A DNA stretch of 64,000 nt from Nemertoderma westbladi (taxonomy: Eukaryota; Xenacoelomorpha; Nemertodermatida; Nemertodermatidae), in assembly GCA_032718475.1 (NCBI GenBank), contig JAUCBJ010007084.1, forward strand, positions 22,524 to 86,523. Reading direction: 5' to 3'. Under the pieces are notes generated by a model. It was not told the DNA's origin and did not search any database. It saw nothing but the letters and a program-made list of their open reading frames with translations. Below, one piece after another: positions 1-10,686 of the stretch (position 1 is the stretch's first letter; each line of letters starts with the position of its first letter). The translations under genes were made by a program, and so were the position numbers.

Positions 1-22
1 ATACAAATTACATAAACAATAA

Positions 23-42
23 GAAAGGCTCATGAGTCTTCC
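23..42 (-). repeat. A/C-type dispersed hairpin, site 7 of A
   Basis: Just downstream of the A ORF3 stop. The core AGGCT-CATG-AGTCT (26-39) is the counterpart of the site at 55687 in element C. The loop has changed to CATG while the stem is kept. Confidence 0.7.
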
Positions 43-62
43 GTCCACCCTTGCCCTCCCTT

Positions 63-2362
63 TTACCGCTTGGTGGATCGAGCCTTGCCATGTCCTCGAA
101 AACTGCGTACAGGTAACTTTGCTTGCGGTATGGGACTTGTGGGGCGAGTCACTAGTTTACCTCGGACGTTGGGAGATGGTGCGACCATTTCCTCACATGC
201 TCGTCTATTAGGCATCCCAAATCCTCGACCGACTCCTCGTGATCGACCGGTTGTGTCTACCGTTGGTAAAACATCTGGGAACGCGTGGGAAGCGGACGAC
301 GCAGACCCAAGAGAAACTTGCGCCCCCCTTTGATCAGCTGGTATATGTCCCGATCCTCCTTGCGGTTCTCTGGTAAGTGACACCGTATCCCGAGTAACTC
401 GAATAGTCGGTTCATTTCCCTTGCGTTCTTCAATGTTGATAGTTTTCTTTAATTGTTGGCTCACTTTCTGAACCCTTATGATCCTATTCTGTCCGTCCTC
501 CCGAGGGTGTCGTGCAGATGGCGCAACCGGAGTGGCTGGTATGTTGGTCGCCTCTAGGATCTCCTCTTCCTCGAATACGCTCGCTCGTATACGTTTATGG
601 TAGAAGGCGGCTCGGTACACCCACGCGACGGTTAACCAAGCTCCTTTGTTTCATTTTTCTGTTCGAAACCGATCGAATTCACCATATGTGATACGATTGA
701 TGACTTTCTGGAACTTCCATGTATTCTTATTATCGGGATGAATCTGTAGCAAATACTCGCGCACAACTCTGAATCCACTATCGTGAGGCAAAATATCGAC
801 TACCTCGATAAGTTCATCATATTGGGGCATAGCGGAGATATATCCTTCCAACATCATAGTTTGAGGGTTTACCGCCCAAAATCCAAGATGTGCTCTCATT
901 GGGAATCGTCTTCTTTGCGCCGATACATGTTTGTCAGCTAAATCTTCCCATTTGTCAAATAGTTTTCTCACAGGTTTTACAGATTCGTGTTCGTATGGTA
1001 TGTCTCGTAATTGGCATTCAGACTCTCTATGTCCCTTTATATTACAATAGGTGCATTGAGCCATAAATCTCCAGCAAGTATAAAATGTATGGGACCCTTG
1101 ATCTCCACACCATCCACAGATTAGTTGAGTCGTAGTAATGTGCTTTCCACTGCACTTTGTTGAATGATGTCCAGCGACGCCACATTTACCACACATAGTG
1201 TTACCAGGGTACCACACTCGCTCATATATAAGATCTCCAATTGGACTTCCTCCCACACTATAGTCGTAGTCGTCTGGATCTACAGGTTGGTATGTTTCAG
1301 AAAGTTGTATGCAAACTACAGCATCTGTTGCTTCAAGTTGTCGAATCTCCATCTGGGATTTCTTCGGGAGGTTCCTTTCAATCTCAAGAAGTTCCTCTAG
1401 AGGATCATCAACGGTTGTCATTACTTCGAAATCATCACCTAAGTGACCGATAGGCGCGCGCGTCTGCCGTGATTCGTCGGTAATCTCCACGATACGTTCT
1501 CCTTCATAGGATAACAATGTAAACATAGATGGTCTTTCGATAAGAGATCCCGTACAGCGAAGATACACGTCTCGAAATATACTAAATCCTGCTCGAGTAA
1601 AGGCATTGCACTGAGCGTCGGAATTGTAGAAGGGTTTGAGAAATCGTTTAAACACGTCGGTATGAATTCTCCCTTCCGCGTAGAACGTATGATATTCTCC
1701 GAGACAAAGTGGATGTCTTTTAAGAGTCCGAGACACAATGTCGGCGACTAGGCAAACATTCACTGATGACTCTATCGCTAAATAATATTGTAGGACCACT
1801 CTTGGAGGTGACGTAATAGCCCAATACACGCATCATCTCCATTTGAGCTGTGATTCAAACTTGTTTATATCCGGAGTATCACCTTCACCATACGTTTCAA
1901 TATACTTGGTTCTTTTACTTTCCTTGTAATCCCAATTAAACATTAGGTAGGAGATGTATCCAGTTCCGGTTTTCTGAGTATCATACTCACGGAAAAATCC
2001 TTGTTCTATAGACTACAGTATAAGAGGTCGAGTCTCGACGTAAGGTGTCGGTAATCGGTCGTCACTGTCCGTCATGCCGGCGAAGTCGCTAATTAAGTCC
2101 TCTCTCACTCCTGATCCAATCTTTACAACGGTTTTATCTAAAATCATATTTCTTACCATCTTTGGTAGCATTCTAGCATCGATATTACAAGCTTGGTCCA
2201 TCTTCTTTACTATATTAGTGATGAGATGGTGTCGCTTTGTATTTGCTGGAGGTATTGGCATTCGTTTGTCGCTTCTTTGTCTACTGAAAACGTGAAAGAC
2301 TCCATCTGACGCTCTAATTTGTATAGTCTTGGAAGTCAGACTTTGTTGATGGCTGCCGCCCT
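63..2362 (-). pseudogene. ORF3 of element A, C-terminal part (broken)
   Basis: Decayed copy of the ORF3 protein, from just after the first exonuclease-like motif to the Arg-rich C-terminus. It keeps the second motif (KVGSGVREDL), the YYLAIES motif, and the CCHC knuckles beginning MCGKCGVAGHH. One reading frame runs throughout but is closed three times: TAG near 2013 (Trp in element C), TGA near 1833 (Gly in C), and TGA near 651 (Arg in C). No frameshift is seen. Element B is inserted exactly at the DxE motif, so the N-terminal part lies at 22420-23841. Not expected to make a full protein. Confidence 0.88.
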
Positions 2363-4226
2363 TGTTAAACAAGGCGCGATCCCTATACTAACAGCAGAAC
2401 TGTTGAACAGACAAATACCGGTATACTTCTCTGCCCACCTAATAAGTTCCTGCCTAACCAATCAGACACCAAGACTGCTCAGAGTGTATTCTTACGCCTA
2501 ATTTTACTTACTGTTATACGATAGTACCTAAGCTCTTTCTAATCGCGAATACTGGGGGCTCCCTAACAGAATGTGTGAATGCGAGAATATTTAAAAATAA
2601 TCAAATCTGGTACAGTATGCTGTCTCTACGTGCGCGTAAAACCACTCCGGGTCTAAAATTGCCTGCAGCTGGCTTTAGGCCAGCAAATTACTAGTGTACA
2701 GTGTCTTTTAATACTGAATAATGCGATCTAGCTTATTGCCCGCTAATGGAAATAACCGCTCAGCGTGAATAGTTTACGGTACGCTAATTATTACCTTAGC
2801 TACTCTCCGCTATGCTGCGTACTAATTCTTAATTTTAATAACTAATTACAGTCACAAATGTGTAACGGCGTACTAATTACTAAGTATTCCAGAATGCGCA
2901 ATTCTAATTTATTACGCAATGAATCACATTAGCAACAACCTAATATACCGTATTACTTTGACTTAATCAATAATTAATTACAGTAATCTAAGAAATAGAA
3001 ATCAATCAAAGAGAAAGGGGGCCTATCTAAGTGTTCATAATCTTAGGCACACTTCAGTAACACACCAATCAGCGTCAGCAATCATAGCTCGCAATTATTC
3101 GCAAGGTGTCCACAATCGTGCAATTCACTTTCTACACTGATCATCAACACTAACATCTTTCACTGTCACTGTAATGCGTACAGGCCCCTCCCGGGTACGT
3201 ATAGGCTTCCTAACTAACCCAATTCCTGCCCCCTAATACTAAAATAGAGACAAAACCTGGATCATCAGCCCCCTAGTTACCGTACCAGCGAGCGGTCTAC
3301 GCACCACAATGCCAGTTGCCCGACCGCAACGATGACCCCCGCCAGCGTTGCTCGCCTTTGAATCCTCCACTCCCTTCGTCGCTAACCCCCCGATGTGCCC
3401 ACCGCCTACCGGTACCTTAGCCCTTCATCCGGATTAATAGCTACCGTAGCGGCACATGCAAATCACAAAGGTCTGATAGTCTCAGAAATCCCGTAGGATT
3501 ATTGTGTCGAAAGGAATTACATAGAACCATTAACTAAAGGGTAGAAATCACAGTTCCATGATGTAATTAGCAGTAATCTTTGAGATTGATTGAGAAACAC
3601 AACAAGAATCAAACAGAAATTATAAATTTGCAAATCATTTCAAGAAAATCAAAAAAGGGCAGTAATTTACGCAGAAAATATACGGAAAATTAAGCACAGA
3701 TTGGGGGATGGTGTGGGGAGAATAATACAGACATACCGGCACAGCTCCAATTTATAGGTGATTTCAGAAGGATGATGTAATCGGTCCCCTATTGGCTCTC
3801 CAATCCGCCCCTACCATCAGACCAACCTAAGAGCAGTTAGGCCAATAAGGAAGCCGGATTGTGAACCTCAGGGCTTCCAAATCGCAAATTATTACCATAT
3901 ATGGTAATGGATCATGCTCCTGGCTACTGAATGGTTAGGACTGCGTTCCTATGCTAGCCATGTCGAGGCTAATAACAGCAAGCCCGTATCCAGGGTCCAA
4001 CAAGAACTTGCTACCCTGGGACTATCTACCTATATCCTAATACAAAATTACATAGATAGGGCTACATACTATACAAAATGGATGAATTCAAATATATGGG
4101 CGTTTTAACTTCCTTATCTAAATGTCACCGCACTATGCCTTATCTAAATAATTATAATGCACAATAACAAACATATTATACTGTATGATGGCTAATAATG
4201 TGGATACAGCGCCATATACCGTAACA
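2363..4226 (-). repeat. 3' LTR of element B
   Basis: This 1864-bp LTR matches 20279-22419 except for scattered substitutions and a missing 277-bp block at 2480/2481. The purine-rich GGAGCGG abuts it on the internal side in element orientation and is the likely polypurine tract. The block is probably a deletion here, because CTC occurs at both ends of the extra segment in the other LTR. A 64-codon plus-strand ORF is duplicated in both LTRs but runs antisense to the element, and I do not call it a gene. Confidence 0.93.
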
Positions 4227-4742
4227 CCGCTCCAAGGGAAATCATACAATGTTTCCCTCCAATTGTAGAAGAGTATAAGGTGATGTATACAAACAAAATA
4301 AATTTCTTTCAAATAAACTAAATACTTGGTACTACAAATTCTACTATTTACAAATATTGCCATAGATATATTGCATAATGAGTTTACGTACAAATTAAAT
4401 TTACAAAATATTATCTCCTTCAATATTAACGATTATTTCATACAAATTAAGTTTCAAATATTGTTTCTCGTTCGTTCTACATAATGATTACTACATACAA
4501 GATCAAATATAAAAATTTTTGCTAGGGTAGGTGAAAGAAGTAAGCCAAACCCGCAGGTTTGTCTCCCCAATCACTTCCTTCGCCTCTTTCATAATATAAA
4601 TTCAAATTAACGCAAAATATAAATTCAAATCAACGCAACTAGTGTATATGAGTCTAGTCGGGTATTTCTAAAAATGCTACAATATACATCAGAGCGACGA
4701 TGATGTATATATCTAGAGTCTGTCACCCTGTGCTATAATGTA
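4227..4742 (-). other. 3' UTR of element B
   Basis: Noncoding stretch between the ORF3 stop and the 3' LTR. It holds one dispersed hairpin (4545-4561) and the GGAGCGG tract next to the LTR (4227-4233, read on the minus strand). Otherwise AT-rich with no coding signal. Confidence 0.7.
4545..4561. repeat. B-type dispersed hairpin, site 8 (3' UTR)
   Basis: CCAAACC-CGCA-GGTTTG. Outside it, 13-base arms AGGTGAAAGAAGT and ACTTCCTTCGCCT are complementary at 11 positions, giving a much longer imperfect hairpin. Confidence 0.75.
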
Positions 4743-7700
4743 TTATCGACCTGCTCCTGGGTTCTTTGGGCTCGCTCCTCTCCTTTGCCCCCTACCCAGA
4801 TACACTAAGCGTCCTCTGGTAGTTGATTCTGTTGACGGCGTCCGAGAGCCATCACTCCCCGGAACCGGCGACGACGTTCCCTGAGCCCCGACTGATTCTC
4901 GACTGGTGCTTCTCCCTCGGCCTCGTCCCAATCGTGCTCCTGTGGTCGCTTCCGCCAACTCTTCCTTATGCAATTGCACTCGCGCCTTCTCCGATGCCCC
5001 CTGCGCCTTGCGCTGCAATCGCTGAGCCTCAATAATTGAATGATAGTGGTCGTCCTTGACTTGACGTTTGTCTCGGACCTCTCCTCCTGGTTCTCTCCGC
5101 GAGCCTTGAGCTCCAGCGGTTGTCACTGTGGTCGCCGCAATCCTCTGTTCCTGTATCCTCTCAGCGGTCAATGACCCCACTGGCACATGAGTCAACAAGA
5201 ATTCGTTGCGGTATTGTATAGCCGCCATCCTCCAATCACCTCTCGCGCGTACCACCTTTCTAGTTTCCGAAAACAGACGTTTTGTAATTCGGTCGCAAAT
5301 GGCAACGAAGTTCCAAGTATACTTGTTGTCCATATTTAACTGTCTGAAGTATTCTCGGACTACGATAACTCCAGTGTTTTGTGGAAGGTCTTGAGCGGTC
5401 AGGATGAGCTCTTGATACTGTGGCAAAGACTGTAAATACGGCTCATATGCAACGTGAGATGGGTCTACTGCCCAAAATCCGTATCCCGCCTTAAATGGTA
5501 ACCAACGCATCTGCACTTGAATGTGGTAGTCGGCCACACTCTCCACCTTATCTAACATCTCCCGAAGTAGGTTGGCGCTATGGTTTTGGAAGGAATCATC
5601 TCGCAGCTGACATCTCGCGCTACGATGTCCCTTTACTCCACAATATCCGCATTGAGAAATGAAGACGGTGCACGTGTGAAACAAATGGTCGGTCTCATTA
5701 CACCAACGGCAAACCTTATGCGCCGCCTCTACTACTGCGTCGCACGATTTTTGATTGTGCCTTGTGCTGCCGCACAACTTACATCTACGCGCTTGTGGAA
5801 ACCAGGCCCTCTCGTATATGAGGTCTCCAATCGGTTTCGCACTTCCTTCTTTCCCAATGTCCAATACGATGTCATCCTCTCCGGTCAGCGGTTGTCGATC
5901 CGGAACAAAGTAAACATCCTCGCCCTTGTCCTCTATCTCCAATATTTCCTCCCACGTTTGTTTCGGATATGTCTTCTCCACCAGAAGATCCACTCCGAAT
6001 ACCTCTACTAACGTCTCCAGCCAACCCTCTTTAACAGGTCTATCAGCCTCCGAGTGGAAGGGAGTACCAAACCCGCGGGTTTGATTCCCGAACCACTTCT
6101 CCAAGGCCTCTGGCGTCGGATACTCCATCGACGGTCGGTCTCCCAAGTCTCCGATGTTCTGTCGATATACTCCTTCGAATATTGCTAATCCCCTCCTAAC
6201 CATCGACGTATTCTCTAACGATTGGTTGAAGAACGGGGTTAAGAAACACTTCATCACGTCGGATTGGATTCCCCCTTTCGAGCGAATGTATTGATCTCCT
6301 CCGAACACCAATGGATGACGCTTCAAAACTCGCGCAACGATATCTACTAATAAACAAGTTACCGTGTTCGACTCAAGCACCAAATAATATTGTAGTGACG
6401 CACGGGGTGGCGCGCAAATGTTCCAATACACCAACGCTTGCCGCTTGAAGTGGGATTTGAACTCCGCTCCCGGTGGCGTGTTGTATTCACCATACGCCTC
6501 CTCATACTTCTTCTGCGTCTTTAACTTAAAGTCCCAATTATACAATAAATGTGCTATGAAGCCCATACCAGTCTTGGCAGAGTTGGGATACTCTCTATAA
6601 ATTCCAATATCCCGTGCCCATAGCAACAATAGCTTGGTGTCGACGAACGGTCTCGGCAATCTATCTTCCAAGTCAGTCATGGCGTTGAAGTCACTCTCCA
6701 AATCGCTCTGGACTCCTGATCCCACCTTGATGTAATCTTGGTTGAGAATAGCCTCTCTAACCTTCTTGGGTAACATCCTGGCGTCGATACGCTCTGCTCC
6801 GTGCATACCTCCTTGCCTGCATACCTCCAAAATCTGTTCTCTAGGATCCTTTCCCCTCCGATATTGTGTTGTTATGATGGGCTCCGGTCTCTCTCTATCC
6901 GCCCTTACGCGCATAAACACATGAGTCACACCATCGGCCGCACGAATTTGAATGCACTTGCTAGTCAAACATTCTTGATGGGACCCTCCTTCATTGTCGT
7001 AGAACATCACTCTCCAATCTTGCAGTGATTCCTCCGTCTTCCTCCACTGACGCTGAATCTCGTCTGATGGGGTCCACATGCGCTCGATAGCCTTGTGGTC
7101 ATCATATCGGGTGTAAGAACCCTTCCTCCTCAGCCACGTCTGGTCTACCTCCTCGTTGTCTGGGAATGTAGCCACCGCGACCCATACCTTGATGTACTTG
7201 TCTAACCATCCAAACAGTTTACTCTCCTTCCCCGGAGCTCCAATCTTGTCTAGTGTGTCATAATCCGTGATCTGCATCGGGACATCACGCAAGAACTTCA
7301 CGCATAAAACTTCCCGTAGACAGTCAACGTTCCAATGATCCGCCATTCTCACCATCGGCAAGAATCTAATCGCTTCTCGCAACTCCGGATGATCTACCAA
7401 TATCGCAGGTTCGTTGCCGTCGTCGGCATAATACACCAGTCGGGGTTGAGATACGGCCTGTGGAACAAATCCGGTCGCTCTCCTCGTCTCCTCCTGATGT
7501 CTATCCGCGGTCTTATTATATTCTGCTACCCGCTTCTCGAATAACTCCTTCGCTTTCACCGCTCGCTCCTCCTGCCGCAACGCGTCTATGTCGTCCTGAT
7601 GCTCAGGCGTGAGGGTTCTCGCTCGATGAGGCGAAGTAAACGTAGTCCAGGGACTCGAGAGCTCCAAACCCGCGGGTTTGGTACCCGAGTCCCGTGCCGC

Positions 7701-8453
7701 TTCGCGCCGCGCCTCTAGGTCCTTGTAGGCTCGGTATAGCGAAATGGCCGCTGATGTCTCTATCAAACTGGGTCTCGAACAGGGTTTAATCTCCGTATAC
7801 GGATCTAATGTTGTAACGGTCGGCGTAACAGGTCTAGGAGGTTGCTTTCCGCTGAAGTCGATACTGATCATCGGGTTGCTCATTGGGTAACCTCCCTCGT
7901 TGTATCTGAGGAACTGATGAGCCGGACATCGTGTTAATATTGGTTCGGGATGTTGCTCGTCCAGTCGGTCGGGAATCGCGACGTCTTGTTTGTTCATGCA
8001 TTCACCACACTTGTAAAACAACTTGTACACACTGAAGACCTTCGGCGTCTCTTGATCCTCGCCTCGAGTCCTCCGGTACAGATGCATTCCGTCGAACTGG
8101 TCTCGGACTGCAGGTAGCGGTTCTTCATGTCGTAAATACATATTCATATGGTACAGCCGCGCAATCTCCTCATCTGGGTCTGCACTAATGTCACATACGT
8201 CTAAAGCGAAGTCGTAGGGATACCGAGTGCGATACTCTCTCCGCAAAACTTCCATACGGTCCCCCAACGCTCTCATTCTTTCCCTCCTTAGCTCCTTGTC
8301 ATACGCAGGTTTATATTTCCCATTTAGTTCCATCACCGACCTCCCATGGTAGTAAACATTTGAATCTTTACATCCCGGTCGCGCGAATGGTAACTCCGCC
8401 TCCTCTCTAGCAGTAAATCCTCTGCGCGGTTGCGCTCTAATTCCCTTCTCCAT
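4743..8453 (-). CDS. ORF3 of element B: zinc-knuckle, DEDD-exonuclease-like protein
   Basis: An uninterrupted 1236-codon ORF downstream of pol, where env sits in BEL errantiviruses. I start it at the Met at 8453 (MEKGIRAQPRRG), because it aligns with the starts in A and C; an in-frame Met 11 codons upstream is not conserved. Seen in order: a CxxC...CxxH zinc site in the N-terminal fifth; FYDNEGG (D486, E488); KVGSGVQSDL (D584); LQYYLVLES (Y690, E694); three CCHC knuckles at residues 891-948; an Arg/Gly/Ser-rich tail with GRGRGR. The DxE, D and YxxxD/E order is that of DEDDy 3'-5' exonucleases (RNase D/WRN type), with Glu for the last Asp. I see no signal peptide, transmembrane segment or furin site, so an envelope role is unlikely. 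Nuclease activity is inference; nucleic-acid binding through the knuckles is likelier. Confidence 0.85.
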   Translation of the reverse strand: MEKGIRAQPRRGFTAREEAELPFARPGCKDSNVYYHGRSVMELNGKYKPAYDKELRRERMRALGDRMEVLRREYRTRYPYDFALDVCDISADPDEEIARLYHMNMYLRHEEPLPAVRDQFDGMHLYRRTRGEDQETPKVFSVYKLFYKCGECMNKQDVAIPDRLDEQHPEPILTRCPAHQFLRYNEGGYPMSNPMISIDFSGKQPPRPVTPTVTTLDPYTEIKPCSRPSLIETSAAISLYRAYKDLEARREAARDSGTKPAGLELSSPWTTFTSPHRARTLTPEHQDDIDALRQEERAVKAKELFEKRVAEYNKTADRHQEETRRATGFVPQAVSQPRLVYYADDGNEPAILVDHPELREAIRFLPMVRMADHWNVDCLREVLCVKFLRDVPMQITDYDTLDKIGAPGKESKLFGWLDKYIKVWVAVATFPDNEEVDQTWLRRKGSYTRYDDHKAIERMWTPSDEIQRQWRKTEESLQDWRVMFYDNEGGSHQECLTSKCIQIRAADGVTHVFMRVRADRERPEPIITTQYRRGKDPREQILEVCRQGGMHGAERIDARMLPKKVREAILNQDYIKVGSGVQSDLESDFNAMTDLEDRLPRPFVDTKLLLLWARDIGIYREYPNSAKTGMGFIAHLLYNWDFKLKTQKKYEEAYGEYNTPPGAEFKSHFKRQALVYWNICAPPRASLQYYLVLESNTVTCLLVDIVARVLKRHPLVFGGDQYIRSKGGIQSDVMKCFLTPFFNQSLENTSMVRRGLAIFEGVYRQNIGDLGDRPSMEYPTPEALEKWFGNQTRGFGTPFHSEADRPVKEGWLETLVEVFGVDLLVEKTYPKQTWEEILEIEDKGEDVYFVPDRQPLTGEDDIVLDIGKEGSAKPIGDLIYERAWFPQARRCKLCGSTRHNQKSCDAVVEAAHKVCRWCNETDHLFHTCTVFISQCGYCGVKGHRSARCQLRDDSFQNHSANLLREMLDKVESVADYHIQVQMRWLPFKAGYGFWAVDPSHVAYEPYLQSLPQYQELILTAQDLPQNTGVIVVREYFRQLNMDNKYTWNFVAICDRITKRLFSETRKVVRARGDWRMAAIQYRNEFLLTHVPVGSLTAERIQEQRIAATTVTTAGAQGSRREPGGEVRDKRQVKDDHYHSIIEAQRLQRKAQGASEKARVQLHKEELAEATTGARLGRGRGRSTSRESVGAQGTSSPVPGSDGSRTPSTESTTRGRLVYLGRGQRRGASPKNPGAGR
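6067..6084. repeat. B-type dispersed hairpin in ORF3 (B-specific site)
   Basis: CCAAACC-CGCG-GGTTTGA inside ORF3, coding NQTRGFGTP. The outer arms GTGG/CCAC and GGGA/TCCC extend the fold. I find no equivalent at this position in A or C. Confidence 0.75.
7664..7681. repeat. B-type dispersed hairpin, site 6 (ORF3), perfect 18-bp palindrome
   Basis: CCAAACCCGCGGGTTTGG, an exact palindrome encoding part of GTKPAGLE. The outer arms GGGACTCG and CGAGTCCC are exactly complementary. A and C have their own hairpin (GGRLASLP) at the same place between conserved LYRAYK and TPE. Confidence 0.85.
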
Positions 8454-9212
8454 TATGCACCGCGTATATACATATATATATCCCAATAAGTACCGTTACG
8501 TAACCAATTACACTGTGGGTAAATCAGTTAGATGTCGCCGAAAGACAGACCTCCCGAACCCCCCGCTGCCTTCCAGCAGTTCAGGTTCGACTCTCTAGAT
8601 CCCGTCTCTTCCTAACTAACTATCCTCTAACCTATTCCCATGCATAGCGCAAAAAACTTTGGAGATAAACTGGCCGTGACCAACTCACTTTTTGATGCCC
8701 AAACTACTCCCATTACTCGTACTAAACTACAGTAGTTAGAAGGGACAATAGTCTTGATTGTTCGACTATACCAAACCCACAGGTTTGATAATCGAATGTC
8801 ACACTTCACTGCAAACTACTGAGTGGGGTCCGTGTACGCCCTGGTGCTACTAACCTTTAGCACCTTAGTTGTACTGTTGGCACCAATCTGTGGAAGTTGC
8901 TAAACTCAATTTACACTCCTACATAATATAGCCGTCACCACGGTTTCTAAATGCTATTTTCCAGGCTTCACGACTTTTCAAATTACTGTATCTCTATAGA
9001 CGAATTCTAAAACGCGTCTATACACAGCGTCTGAGATTGTCTTGGGTTCACTTCTAATTTTTTTTTTTTAATTTTCCAAAAATTTTGAAAATAAAATTTT
9101 GTTTTTTGATACCCACCAGATAAAACTCAACGCAAATCACCACAACCCCGCTCCTATGCATTTCCTAGTATTTGCATATGAGGAATGCATACGAAGTGAG
9201 TTGTGTCCAACA
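8454..9212 (-). other. pol-ORF3 spacer of element B
   Basis: About 760 bp of noncoding sequence between the integrase end and ORF3. It contains one dispersed hairpin (8771-8788) and an A/T homopolymer-rich tract near 9058-9110. ORF3 is probably expressed from a spliced or subgenomic RNA, but I see no clear splice acceptor in this copy. Confidence 0.6.
8771..8788. repeat. B-type dispersed hairpin, site 5 (pol-ORF3 spacer)
   Basis: CCAAACC-CACA-GGTTTGA. The loop has changed from CGCG to CACA while the stem is intact. The outer arms TTCGA...TA and TA...TCGAA are complementary. Confidence 0.75.
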
Positions 9213-10416
9213 CTAACTTTGCTTTGAGGCAGGAGACAAATTATAATCTCCTGTCTCTATGCGTGTCTCTTCCAATAACACAATATCTTGGACCGGTCGG
9301 TCCAAGGTGTGTAAACCATTAGTTTTACACTTCTTCGGGTGCGGACACTTGCACCTAATTTTCACAGTGACTGTGCACACTATGTTTTGCACGTCTGGGT
9401 GTATATGCAAGATCACTCCAGTCTCCCAATATTTTCTCTTGACTATCGGCTCGGTTATTAATACGTAGTCTCCTCTTTGGAGGCTCCGAACCGTTTTGTA
9501 CCACTTATTTCTGGTGGATATGGTAGGAAGATAATATTCCCGCCAATATTCCCAGAATGTGTACGCCACAAATTGAGTCACTTTCCAGCTTTTACGACTA
9601 TATAGTTCGGCACTAATGGGTTCTGATGCCGGCACAAGAAATGCTGGACTCTGCATTAGCAAATGATTCGGCGTTAATGCAACACCATCTGGCAACATAG
9701 CTATCGGCCTCGAGTTTAGGGTATGCTCGATTTCGATGAAAGCTGTAACCAGTTCGTCGTCGGTAAGTTGTTTATTTACAGGCAATGTTTTGGCAATGGC
9801 CTGTTTTACAGAGCGAACCAAACGCTCCCAACTTACTCCTCTCCAAGGACTTTCTGGAGTATTAAATCTCCACTCTACTCATTGCGGCAAAAGTGCTGCA
9901 GAAATTTCTTTATTCTGTGCTGCTTTGTGAGCCGCGTTTAACTCGCTATTCCCTCCGACAAAGTTTGTACCCTTATCGGAGTAGAACGCCTTTACTAGTC
10001 CTCTCCTGGCCATAAATCTCTTTAAGGCCAGGAGCAGAGATTTGGTCGACATGTCTGCCACACGCTCGACATGTATGGCTCTACTAGCCATGCATTTCAG
10101 TAGCAGACCCCATCGCTTGTGGGTCAGCCGTCCACTCTTTGCCTCAATCGGACCAAAACAATCCACCCCTGTGTTCGTAAAAGGTGGGTCATATGCCTGC
10201 ACTCTCACTTCCGGAAGTTCAGCCATCTCCTGTTCCAATACTCTGGCGTTCACCCTCTTGCAAACCAGACAGGCGTCGTACATAGTGCCTACTGCCCTGC
10301 TTGGCTGCAATAGAATGAATCGACAAACAGTGTAACTTTCCCGCGTGATGCAACCTCTTGTGTATATCCCATAGAATCGCTCTTTGCAATTCTATTGGGT
10401 GACTAGGGATTATCAC
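9213..10416 (-). pseudogene. integrase region of element B pol (broken)
   Basis: BEL-type integrase. The HHCC zinc-binding part reads HKRLHHAGKLHC ... CLVCKR, and the DDE core keeps GVDCFGP, FYSDKGTNF and an SWERLVRS Glu. A C-terminal DUF5641-like segment follows (KRKYWETGVILHIHP). It would insert the element DNA into the host genome. It is broken by a frameshift between about 10340 and 10300 and by a TGA at 9879-9881 in an otherwise continuous frame. Upstream, TAG (10687) and TAA (near 10496) also close the linker. This copy cannot supply its own integrase. Confidence 0.9.
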
Positions 10417-10686
10417 TGGGAACCGAAACTGTGAATTTATGTCGACAGTCTGGATTCTCGATCTATGACAAATTAAACCCTTATGGATTAATGGACTCCA
10501 TTATCTAAGGGGTTTATAGAGAACTGGTTGTTGAGCCGATAATAGGTGGAATTCTTTCGGGAAGGCACACATTTGATAATGCTTCAAATGCCTTAATTCC
10601 GCTTGATCAATCTCATCCTCTGTCAGAGGTTGTTTCAATTTCTGAATTCGCTCACTATTAGCGCTCGTTTGTTCTCCCAAATGTTT

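Larger units (their letters stand above)
1..2362 (-). mobile_element. BEL/Pao element A, 3' part (left of nested element B)
   Basis: This is the 3' portion of a minus-strand BEL-type LTR retrotransposon, holding the C-terminal 60% of its third ORF and the start of the 3' UTR. Its continuation is 22420-34960. The two parts are separated by element B, and GCCCT (2358-2362 and 22420-22424) flanks B on both sides, so the split is a nested insertion. The protein is closely similar to ORF3 of element C (51940-55665). The 3' LTR is outside the window. Confidence 0.9.

Noticed and set aside
4743-8453. ORF3 as a retroviral-type envelope
   Set aside because: No signal peptide, hydrophobic membrane segment or cleavage site; Cys/His pattern is that of zinc knuckles.
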